Below are positions 1 to 5,197 of a stretch of DNA of 5,529 nucleotides, piece after piece. The position numbers and the translations under genes were made by a program. The notes under the pieces are model-generated. The model was not told the origin of the DNA and searched no databases. It saw nothing but the letters and a program-made list of their open reading frames with translations. The DNA is from Bacteroidales bacterium (GTDB lineage: Bacteria; Bacteroidota; Bacteroidia; Bacteroidales; P3), in the NCBI GenBank assembly GCA_021443125.1, contig JABUUQ010000006.1, positions 2,000 through 7,528 of the forward strand, given 5' to 3'. Position 1 is the stretch's first letter. Every line of letters begins with the position of its first letter.

Positions 1-33
1 CTGCTTGCCACCACTCCAACTACTGAAACAATA

Positions 34-100
34 AATTAAAACGCCATTCTAAAAAATTAAAAGCAAGGAATAATTTTTTAGAACGCCGTTTTAATTTTTT
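34..100 (+). terminator. Long near-perfect hairpin with T6 tail, plus-strand terminator candidate
   Basis: Bases 34-58 pair with 72-96 over 25 positions with two mismatches (44/86 and 46/84), enclosing a 13-nt loop (59-71). The run of six T at 95-100 follows, and partly overlaps, the descending arm. Read on the plus strand this resembles an intrinsic terminator for a gene entering from the left edge. No such gene can be confirmed, because only about 35 bases precede it. The same bases form part of the minus-strand terminator described separately, so the two hairpins exclude each other. The 46/84 mismatch is A-C in plus RNA but a G-U wobble in minus RNA. Confidence 0.5.
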
Positions 101-113
101 ATTCCTTGCTTTT
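51..113 (-). terminator. prfB transcription terminator candidate, interlocked with the plus-strand hairpin
   Basis: On the minus strand, 7 nt after the prfB stop codon, the 13 bases 113-101 (AAAAGCAAGGAAT) are perfectly complementary to 71-59. The complement of 56-51 then gives TTTTTT. The loop is long (28-29 nt) and consists of one arm of the other inverted repeat. Position and T tail suggest it ends the prfB transcript. The stem is AT-rich with a GC core, and the long loop makes it weaker than a textbook terminator. Confidence 0.55.
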
Positions 114-120
114 GATTTGG

Positions 121-1207
121 CTATCCGCCATATTCCATTAGGTAGGCTTTGATGAATTCTTCAAGACCTCCGTCTAAAACGTTGTTGGTGTCGGATGTTT
201 CGTAGGAAGTTCTGAGGTCTTTTACCATGTGGTAGGGGTGAAGTACATAAGAGCGAATTTGAGAGCCCCATTCAACACGTTTTTTCCCTGCTTCTATTTC
301 TGCAATTTTTTCTCTCTTCTTTCTCAATTCCATTTCATAGAGTTGGGAACGCAGCATTTGCATTGCCTTTTCTCTGTTTTGGAGTTGTGAGCGTGTTTGC
401 TGGCATTCAATAATTATGTTTTCGGGTTTGTAGTGCAAGCGTACGGCTGTCTCCACCTTATTCACATTTTGACCGCCTGGACCGCCTGAACGGAATGTGT
501 CCCATTCTATATCGGCAGGGTTTATATTGATTTCTATATTTTCATCGACTATTGGATAGGCATAGACAGAGGCAAAAGATGTGTGGCGTTTGTTTGCAGC
601 ATCGAAAGGCGACAAACGCACCAAACGATGTACGCCGTTTTCTCCTTTAAGGTTGCCATAGCAGTATGCACCTTTGATTTCCAAAGTTACATTCTTCAAA
701 CCAGCCACATCTCCTTCTTGAGAGGCCACTTCTTCCACCTTATAGCCGTTTCTTTCTGCCCAACGAACATACATTCTCATAAGCATAGCCACCCAATCAC
801 AACTTTCAGTGCCGCCAGCACCAGAGTTTATTGTAAGCATTGCGTCAAGTTTGTCTTCTTCGTTGCCAAGCATCTTTTTGAACTCAACGGCCTCGATTTC
901 TTTCTGTGTAGTAGCAAGATGTTCTTCGAATTCCTTTTGTTCCACCTCGTTATTGTCGAGAAATTCTTTCCAAACAAGCAAATCTTCAAAACTTTCCTTT
1001 ACCTTATTATAAGAATTGACCACATCTTTCAATGCTGCCAAATCCTTAAGTATCTTTTCGGCTTTTTTGCTGTCTGACCAGAAATCTGCTTGCTCTGTAA
1101 TTGTTTGCTGTTCCTTTATTGTAGCTTCTTTTTTTGCGATGTCAAAGACACCTCCATAGATCTTGAACCCTCAAGTCAAAATCTTTGATAGTTTCTTCTA
1201 TAGTCAT
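121..1207 (-). CDS. prfB: Peptide chain release factor 2, expressed through a +1 programmed frameshift
   Basis: RF2 recognises UGA and UAA stop codons in the ribosomal A site and triggers hydrolysis of peptidyl-tRNA. The coding sequence is complement(join(121..1143,1145..1207)): 21 codons from the ATG at 1207, an in-frame TGA at 1144-1142, then 340 codons in the +1 frame, 361 residues in all against about 365 in E. coli. Translation skips T1144 and continues with GAC. Visible in the product are the N-terminal helical domain, the SPF stop-codon recognition tripeptide at about residues 199-201 (within VRLSPFDAANKRHTSF) and the catalytic GGQ at about 244-246 (SGGPGGQNVNKVET). The residue before GGQ is Pro, where many release factors have Ala. 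The ATG is the first start in its frame, since a TAA lies 15 nt upstream, and it has no Shine-Dalgarno sequence. The gene follows tRNA-Leu on the same strand with its own promoter. A caller that ignores the frameshift would report a truncated product. Confidence 0.97.
1141..1155 (-). promoter_or_regulatory. prfB programmed +1 frameshift site
   Basis: On the minus strand the bases read GGAGG TGT CTT TGA C. An SD-like GGAGG (1155-1151) is separated by 3 nt from the Leu codon CTT (1147-1145), followed by the in-frame stop TGA (1144-1142) and C1141, the unfavourable stop context. Codon order and spacing match the E. coli prfB site (AGGGGG UAU CUU UGA C). In the known mechanism, low RF2 slows termination at UGA and P-site tRNA-Leu slips from CUU to UUU, so RF2 autoregulates its own synthesis. 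The upstream frame (MTIEETIKDFDLRVQDLWRCL) and the downstream frame (DIAKKEATIKEQ) join into one continuous RF2 N-terminus. Confidence 0.96.
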
Positions 1208-1239
1208 AGATATTGTTATTTAATTGTGAAAAGTTTTTG

Positions 1240-1272
1240 CAAAGATAATCAATAATCCTTAAAGGAAACAAA
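1240..1272 (-). promoter_or_regulatory. prfB promoter (Bacteroidota type)
   Basis: On the minus strand a -7 box TATCTTTG (1247-1240) matches TAnnTTTG. A TTTG (1272-1269) lies 21 nt upstream, slightly longer than the usual 19 nt. The predicted start is about 25-30 nt before the ATG at 1207. The TTTG box lies at the end of the T tract of the tRNA-Leu terminator, so the two signals overlap. Confidence 0.65.
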
Positions 1273-1300
1273 AAAGCGATTAAGATTTCTCTCAATCGCT
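1270..1300 (-). terminator. Intrinsic terminator of tRNA-Leu
   Basis: On the minus strand an 11-bp stem (1300-1290 with 1285-1275, one G-T pair) closes a GAAA tetraloop and runs straight into TTTTTT. It starts 3 nt after the mature 3' end of the tRNA. It should separate tRNA transcription from prfB, although read-through cannot be excluded. Confidence 0.88.
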
Positions 1301-1303
1301 TTG

Positions 1304-1387
1304 TACATCTGAAGGGACTTGAACCCTTAAGGGATTGCTCCCACCAGATTTTGAGTCTAGCGTGTCTACCAATTCCACCACAGATGC
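1304..1387 (-). tRNA. tRNA-Leu, anticodon CAA (reads UUG)
   Basis: An 84-nt class II tRNA read on the minus strand. The acceptor stem is GCATCTG with CAGATGT (first pair G-U), and the discriminator base is A at 1304. The D-loop contains TTGGTAGAC. The anticodon arm is CTAGA-CTCAAAA-TCTGG, placing CAA at positions 34-36. The long variable arm has a GGGA-GCAA-TCCC stem, as expected for Leu. The T arm is AAGGG-TTCAAGT-CCCTT. The 3' CCA is not encoded (CAA follows the discriminator), so it must be added after transcription. Its promoter and terminator are both recognisable. Confidence 0.97.
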
Positions 1388-1408
1388 GTAATTTGTGAAT
1401 TGCGTTTG

Positions 1409-1438
1409 CAAAGATATAAACTTTTTTTGAATTGTCAA
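1409..1438 (-). promoter_or_regulatory. tRNA-Leu promoter (Bacteroidota type)
   Basis: On the minus strand TTGAC (1438-1434) starts the -33 element. Counting from its TTG, exactly 19 nt separate it from TATCTTTG (1416-1409), a full match to TAnnTTTG. The predicted start lies about 15 nt before the mature tRNA 5' end, leaving a short leader for RNase P. A run of seven A (minus strand, 1428-1422) lies in the spacer. Confidence 0.78.
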
Positions 1439-1440
1439 GA

Positions 1441-1460
1441 ATTTTTTTTCATTTTTTTTC
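1441..1460. repeat. Tandem 10-bp T-tract repeat in the divergent promoter region
   Basis: The decamer ATTTTTTTTC occurs twice in a row (1441-1450 and 1451-1460). A third T run (T7, 1422-1428) lies 20 bp further left. The centres are about 10 and 20 bp apart, close to one and two helical turns, a pattern that favours intrinsic DNA curvature. The tract lies between the tRNA-Leu -33 box and the prs promoter and overlaps the weak -33 element of prs. Confidence 0.7.
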
Positions 1461-1487
1461 ATAATACCAATTTCTTTTGTAATTTTG
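1457..1487 (+). promoter_or_regulatory. prs promoter (Bacteroidota type)
   Basis: TAATTTTG at 1480-1487 fits TAnnTTTG. Exactly 19 nt upstream is TTTC (1457-1460), one base off TTTG. The predicted start near 1494 leaves a leader of roughly 38 nt before the prs ATG. No riboswitch-like structure is apparent in this leader. Confidence 0.62.
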
Positions 1488-1531
1488 CAAACTCATTTTG
1501 AAATAGTGATAATAAAAAAGTAGCAGAGAAA

Positions 1532-2518
1532 ATGTCAAACGAAATGATGAAAGATACAACAGCTCTTTTCACTTGTAGAGCAAGTAAGTATTTAGCAGAC
1601 AAAATAGCTGAGATATACGAAAAACCATTGGGTCAAAGTATTTGTCTTCAGTACGCAGACGGAGAATTCCAACCTGCATTTGAACAAAATATAAGAGGTT
1701 GCGACGTATTTATTATTCAGTCAACCTTTGCACCATCAGACAACCTTATGGAGCTTTTGATGATGGTTGATGCTGCCAAAAGAGCCTCTGCAAAGAGAAT
1801 TATTGCTGTAATTCCTTACTATGGTTTTGCACGTCAAGACAGAAAAGACAAGCCAAGAGTTCCTATAACCTCAGCATTGGTTGCCAATTTGTTGCAAACA
1901 GCAGGTGTTGACAGAGTAATAACTATCGACCTTCATGCAGACCAAATACAAGGTTTCTTTAATATCCCTGTCGATCACCTTTTGGCTTCAAGTATCTTTA
2001 TTCCTTATTTGAGAGGTTTGTACAATAATGTAGATAATGTATTGTTTGCTTCTCCAGATGTTGGTGGAACAAAAAGAGCCAACCAATACGCTAAAATTTT
2101 GGGTACAGGCTTTGTAATGTGCTACAAACACAGAAACAAACCAAACGAAATAGCTTCAATGCAACTTATAGGTGATGTGAAAGGCAAGGATGTTGTTCTT
2201 GTAGATGACATTATAGACACTGGCAACACTCTTTGCAAAGCTGCAGAACTCATCAAGGCAGAAGGAGCCAGCAGTGTTAAGGCAATGATTACTCATCCTG
2301 TATTGAGTGGTGAGGCAATTGAAAAAATAGAAGCATCGTCAATTGAAGAATTGATAGTAACAGATACCATACCTCTAAAACGTGAAAGCAAGAAAATAAA
2401 GGTTTTGTCTGTAGCTCCTTTGTTTGCAGAAGCAATAAGAAGAGTTGAAACTTCTGAAAGTATTGCCAACCTATACGAACAAAGTGTTAAACACGTGGGA
2501 CTTCAAACAAAATTCTAA
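1532..2518 (+). CDS. prs: Ribose-phosphate pyrophosphokinase (PRPP synthetase)
   Basis: This cytosolic enzyme transfers pyrophosphate from ATP to ribose 5-phosphate, giving PRPP for purine, pyrimidine, NAD, His and Trp synthesis. The product has 328 residues, slightly longer than the usual 310-320, mainly through the N-terminal extension. Visible motifs are the substrate region YADGEF (41-46), the catalytic flexible loop FARQDRKDKPRVPIT (99-113), the catalytic histidine in IDLHADQIQGFF (132-143), SPDVGGTKRA (174-183) and the PRPP-binding loop VLVDDIIDTGNTL (222-234). The ATG at 1532 is preferred because it follows the promoter leader, but Met5 or Met6 are possible starts. The upstream sequence AGTAGCAGAGAAA has no clear Shine-Dalgarno. 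No terminator follows; the rplY promoter begins one base after the stop. The order prs-rplY(ctc)-pth matches the B. subtilis cluster. Confidence 0.97.
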   Translation: MSNEMMKDTTALFTCRASKYLADKIAEIYEKPLGQSICLQYADGEFQPAFEQNIRGCDVFIIQSTFAPSDNLMELLMMVDAAKRASAKRIIAVIPYYGFARQDRKDKPRVPITSALVANLLQTAGVDRVITIDLHADQIQGFFNIPVDHLLASSIFIPYLRGLYNNVDNVLFASPDVGGTKRANQYAKILGTGFVMCYKHRNKPNEIASMQLIGDVKGKDVVLVDDIIDTGNTLCKAAELIKAEGASSVKAMITHPVLSGEAIEKIEASSIEELIVTDTIPLKRESKKIKVLSVAPLFAEAIRRVETSESIANLYEQSVKHVGLQTKF

Positions 2519-2519
2519 A

Positions 2520-2551
2520 TTTGGCAGGTAACTGAAAAAGTATTATTTTTG
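2520..2551 (+). promoter_or_regulatory. rplY promoter (Bacteroidota type)
   Basis: TTTG at 2520-2523 and TATTTTTG at 2544-2551 are separated by 20 nt. The first box begins one base after the prs stop codon, so the 90-bp prs-rplY gap has no room for a separate prs terminator before it. The predicted start near 2558 gives a leader of about 50 nt that is AT-rich and lacks an obvious hairpin. Confidence 0.65.
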
Positions 2552-2608
2552 CAAAACTTTTTTCACAAATCATACAATCAAATTTATTAACGAAATTAAA
2601 TCAAAACA

Positions 2609-3190
2609 ATGAAAACGGTATCAATGAGCGGTTCTGCAAGACAGAACGTAGGGAAAAAGGATACTAAAGCCCTAAGAAGAGAAGGCAATGTGCCTTGCGT
2701 GCTTTATGGTGGCAGCGAAGAGCAAATCAAATTTGCTTGTCCTGAAAAGGATTTCACAGCTTTGTTGTTCACACCAGACACACACTATGTTAAAATCAAC
2801 ATAGACGGCAAAGAACACAACGCTATCCTTCAAGATATTCAATATCACCCAGTAAGCGATAGAGTTCTTCACGCAGATTTCCTTCGTATTTTCGACGATA
2901 AAGCTATCACAGTTTCTATTCCTGTAAAAACTACAGGCACAGCTCCTGGTGTTTTGCAAGGTGGTAAGCTTAACGTAAAAATGCGTAAAGTTAAGGTTTG
3001 TGGTCTTCCTAACGACATTCCTCAAATAGTAGAAGTAAATATCAGCAAACTTGGTATAGGCCAAAGTGTAAAAGTTGCAGATATAGAACTTCCTAATGCA
3101 AAAATCATGGAAGTTGCAAGTTCTGTTGTTGTTACAGTTAAGGCAACAAGAAATGTTGTTGCAGCTGCTACAGAAGAAACAGCTGAATAA
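2609..3190 (+). CDS. rplY: 50S ribosomal protein L25 (bL25), long Ctc/TL5 type
   Basis: bL25 binds 5S rRNA in the central protuberance of the large subunit; the long form is known in Bacillus as general stress protein Ctc. The 193-residue product has the two-domain layout. The N-terminal 5S-binding domain spans roughly residues 1-93, with basic RREGNVPCVLYGG (23-35) and the family signature LQDIQYHPVSDRVLHADFLRI (74-94). A beta-rich TL5-type C-terminal domain follows (about 95-180, including GTAPGVLQGGKL), then a short Ala/Glu tail. The ATG is preceded by A-rich AAATCAAAACA with no Shine-Dalgarno. The gene has its own promoter and a strong terminator, so it may be transcribed alone as well as with prs. 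Antisense and other-frame open frames over it are shadows. Confidence 0.96.
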   Translation: MKTVSMSGSARQNVGKKDTKALRREGNVPCVLYGGSEEQIKFACPEKDFTALLFTPDTHYVKINIDGKEHNAILQDIQYHPVSDRVLHADFLRIFDDKAITVSIPVKTTGTAPGVLQGGKLNVKMRKVKVCGLPNDIPQIVEVNISKLGIGQSVKVADIELPNAKIMEVASSVVVTVKATRNVVAAATEETAE

Positions 3191-3216
3191 CAATCTGCTA
3201 TTCAAAGCAATTATAA

Positions 3217-3254
3217 TAAGGCTTTATTTATCTAAAATAAAGCCTTAATTTTTT
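3217..3254 (+). terminator. Strong intrinsic terminator after rplY
   Basis: A perfect 13-bp stem (3217-3229 with 3235-3247, core AAGGCTTTATT) encloses a 5-nt loop and is followed by A and then TTTTTT (3249-3254). It begins 27 nt after the rplY stop and lies 33 nt before the pth ATG, so it should uncouple most pth transcription from prs-rplY. Confidence 0.9.
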
Positions 3255-3286
3255 AGAACGAGCTTTTGACAAAATAAAACAAAGAG

Positions 3287-3868
3287 ATGAAATATCTTAT
3301 TATCGGTTTAGGAAATCCAGACAAAGAATATGACGGCACTCGCCACAATATAGGTTTTAGGGTTTTGGACAACTATTTGGAGAAAATCAATGCAACTACA
3401 GATAACAAAGTTTCATTTGTTTCCGACAGGTATGCCTTCAAAGCAGAAACCAAACTGAAAGGCAGACAAGTCATTCTTATAAAACCAACAACCTATATGA
3501 ATCTTTCTGGCAAGGCAGTAAGGTATTGGCTTGATAAAGAGAATGTTCCATTGGAAAATATGCTTATTGTTGTTGATGATTTGGCTTTGGATTTAGGTGC
3601 AATACGCCTTAGACTCAAAGGTTCGGATGGTGGCCATAATGGATTGAAAAATATAATCGAACTTATAAATACCTCAACCTTCAATCGTCTGCGTTTTGGC
3701 ATAGGAAGCGATTTTCACAAAGGTCAGCAGGTGGATTTTGTCCTTGGCAAACTATCTCAGGAAGAGGAAGATATCGTTGCACCTCAAATAGAAAAAACTT
3801 TCGACATTATCAAAAATTTTGTTTTGGTGGGAATGGACAAAACAATGAATATGTTCAATAAAAAATAG
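3287..3868 (+). CDS. pth: Peptidyl-tRNA hydrolase
   Basis: Pth cleaves the ester bond of peptidyl-tRNAs released prematurely from ribosomes and so recycles the tRNA; it is essential in many bacteria. The 193-residue product matches the usual length. It shows the N-terminal signature IIGLGNPDKEYDGTRHNIGF (5-24) with Asn10 and catalytic His20, then KPTTYMNLSG (66-75), VVDDLALDLGAIRLR (95-109) with the catalytic Asp near 97, and KGSDGGHNGLKNI (111-123) with the conserved Asn118. The upstream sequence AAACAAAGAG is A-rich. No convincing promoter fits between the rplY terminator and the ATG; the best candidate, AGCTTTTG at 3260-3267, lacks the TA. Transcription may therefore depend partly on read-through. 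The transporter gene starts 21 nt after the stop. Confidence 0.97.
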   Translation: MKYLIIGLGNPDKEYDGTRHNIGFRVLDNYLEKINATTDNKVSFVSDRYAFKAETKLKGRQVILIKPTTYMNLSGKAVRYWLDKENVPLENMLIVVDDLALDLGAIRLRLKGSDGGHNGLKNIIELINTSTFNRLRFGIGSDFHKGQQVDFVLGKLSQEEEDIVAPQIEKTFDIIKNFVLVGMDKTMNMFNKK

Positions 3869-3889
3869 TCTTGATTTAACAAAAGGAAT

Positions 3890-5119
3890 ATGAGTTCAAC
3901 AGCTGTAATTGCTCTGATAATTTTTGTGATTACCTATATAGGCATAATGTTCAACCATGTGCCTATGATAAAGATTTCACGCTCTACTGTGGCTTTTGCA
4001 GGTGCTGTGTTTATGATTCTTTTTGGCGTTACAAGTTTTGATAATGCAATATCTTATATAGATTTCAATACAATAGCTCTTCTTTTGGGTATGATGATAA
4101 TAATATCTACCCTGAAAATACAAGGATTTTTCTCTTTTATTGCCAACAAAACTCTGTCTTTGGCCTCAACACGAACAAAATTGCTTGTTCTTGTTACCTT
4201 TATAACAGGTTTTGCATCAGCGTTTTTAGTGAATGATGCAGTGGTTTTGCTTTTCACACCCATTATTATTTCCATTTGCAAGAAGAGCAATCTGAATCCT
4301 ATTCCTTTTCTATTGGCTGAAATGCTTTCTGCCAACACGGGAAGCGTTATGACAATGACAGGCAATCCTCAAAACATGCTTTTGGGAATTTCAAGTGGCG
4401 TTTCGTATTTTTATTTCCTTGTTCGGTTGCTCCCAATCGCCGTTTTAGGAATGGCAATAATCATCTTGTTTGTCAAACTTTTCTATAAAAAAACTTTTGC
4501 CGACAAATCACCACTGCAATGCGAAGGTTCTTTTTCCTATAACTTCAAAGATATGCGCAATACTTTGATTATCTTTTGTTTGGTTATTGCAGGATTTTTC
4601 TTCGGCAAGATTTTCAACATTTCCATACCTCTTATTGCTTTGTCGGGAGCAGCTTTAACCATATTGTTTTCAAGGGCTGAACCCGAAGAAGTGTTGCAAG
4701 GTGTGGATTGGTCTTTGCTTCTATTCTTTGCTTCTTTGTTTATTATTGTTTCATCGGTGAAAGATGCAGGCCTTTTGGATTCTTTGATGCAGATTCAGTT
4801 GAAAGATAATCTTCAAGGTATTATTTTCATTTATCTTATCACGCTTGTTTTCTCGCAAATTCTTAGCAATGTGCCATATACGGTGCTTATGCTGCCTTTG
4901 TTGCAGGTGGCGGGAAGCGAAATACTATATCTGCATCTTGCAGCCAGCTCAACGATAGCGGGCAACCTTACCATTGTGGGCGCTATGGCCAATCTGATAG
5001 TTATAGAGCAGGCGGCAAAAGACAATGTTCGCATTTCTGCAAAAACATTCCTTATTATAGGTTTGCCAAGCACGATTATAACACTTGCTCTCTCTATTTT
5101 GCTGTCTTTCTGGTGGTAG
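3890..5119 (+). CDS. ArsB/NhaD- or SLC13-like anion transporter, inner membrane
   Basis: A 409-residue polytopic membrane protein, very rich in hydrophobic segments from residue 4 to the C-terminal LSILLSFWW; about 10-12 helices are plausible. It has the two inverted halves typical of the ion transporter superfamily. The first half contains a re-entrant-type motif with VNDAVVLLFTPI (114-125) and ANTGSVMTMTGNPQNMLLGISSG (148-170). The second half has the matching SNVPYTVLMLPLL (326-338) and AGNLTIVGAMANLIVIEQA (357-375). A more polar stretch (about 200-222) joins the halves. The substrate cannot be read from sequence: arsenite, dicarboxylate, sulfate and Na+/H+ exchange are all known in relatives, and the uncharacterised YbiR group seems close from memory. 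It probably shares a transcript with pth. An AAAGGA lies close to the ATG. No clear terminator follows. Confidence 0.85.
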   Translation: MSSTAVIALIIFVITYIGIMFNHVPMIKISRSTVAFAGAVFMILFGVTSFDNAISYIDFNTIALLLGMMIIISTLKIQGFFSFIANKTLSLASTRTKLLVLVTFITGFASAFLVNDAVVLLFTPIIISICKKSNLNPIPFLLAEMLSANTGSVMTMTGNPQNMLLGISSGVSYFYFLVRLLPIAVLGMAIIILFVKLFYKKTFADKSPLQCEGSFSYNFKDMRNTLIIFCLVIAGFFFGKIFNISIPLIALSGAALTILFSRAEPEEVLQGVDWSLLLFFASLFIIVSSVKDAGLLDSLMQIQLKDNLQGIIFIYLITLVFSQILSNVPYTVLMLPLLQVAGSEILYLHLAASSTIAGNLTIVGAMANLIVIEQAAKDNVRISAKTFLIIGLPSTIITLALSILLSFWW

Positions 5120-5141
5120 CAAAATCAAGAATTTTCTTTCT

Positions 5142-5172
5142 TTTGTATTTTTAGAAATTATTTGTACATTTG
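5142..5172 (+). promoter_or_regulatory. Promoter of the exported protein gene (best match in the window)
   Basis: TTTG (5142-5145), exactly 19 nt, then TACATTTG (5165-5172): a complete match to the Bacteroidota TTTG / TAnnTTTG consensus. The predicted start near 5179 leaves a leader of about 18-20 nt that is T-rich (ACAATTTTTTATCATT) and has no Shine-Dalgarno. Confidence 0.8.
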
Positions 5173-5197
5173 TGCATTGATACAATTTTTTATCATT

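Noticed and set aside
1..39. Possible 3' end of a plus-strand gene (frame 1 reads LLATTPTTETIN then TAA at 37-39).
   Set aside because: Only 12 codons are visible, and the other two plus frames also end nearby (TGA at 24-26, TAA at 32-34). The convergent terminator makes a gene plausible but nothing identifies its frame.
583..1077. Plus-strand open frame of 164 codons opposite prfB.
   Set aside because: It lies entirely antisense to the well-supported RF2 gene, has low-complexity Phe/Cys/His-rich content and no family resemblance.
1142..1144. In-frame TGA near the prfB start read as a nonsense mutation or pseudogene.
   Set aside because: The CTT TGA C context, the GGAGG at 3-nt spacing and a perfect continuation of RF2 in the +1 frame identify a programmed frameshift.
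2672..3205. Minus-strand open frame of 177 codons opposite rplY, rich in Cys and Asn.
   Set aside because: Antisense shadow of the codon bias in rplY, with no promoter or family motif.
3260..3267. AGCTTTTG as a -7 box for pth.
   Set aside because: It lacks the leading TA of TAnnTTTG, and no TTTG lies about 19 nt upstream; that position falls in the terminator stem.
4054..4365. Minus-strand open frame inside the transporter gene, and similar ones at 4831-5185.
   Set aside because: Their compositions mirror the transporter sequence and they have no independent support.
5120..5141. Possible transporter terminator (AAGAATTTTCTTT).
   Set aside because: The stem would be only about 5 A-T pairs with a minimal loop, too weak to call, and it abuts the next promoter.
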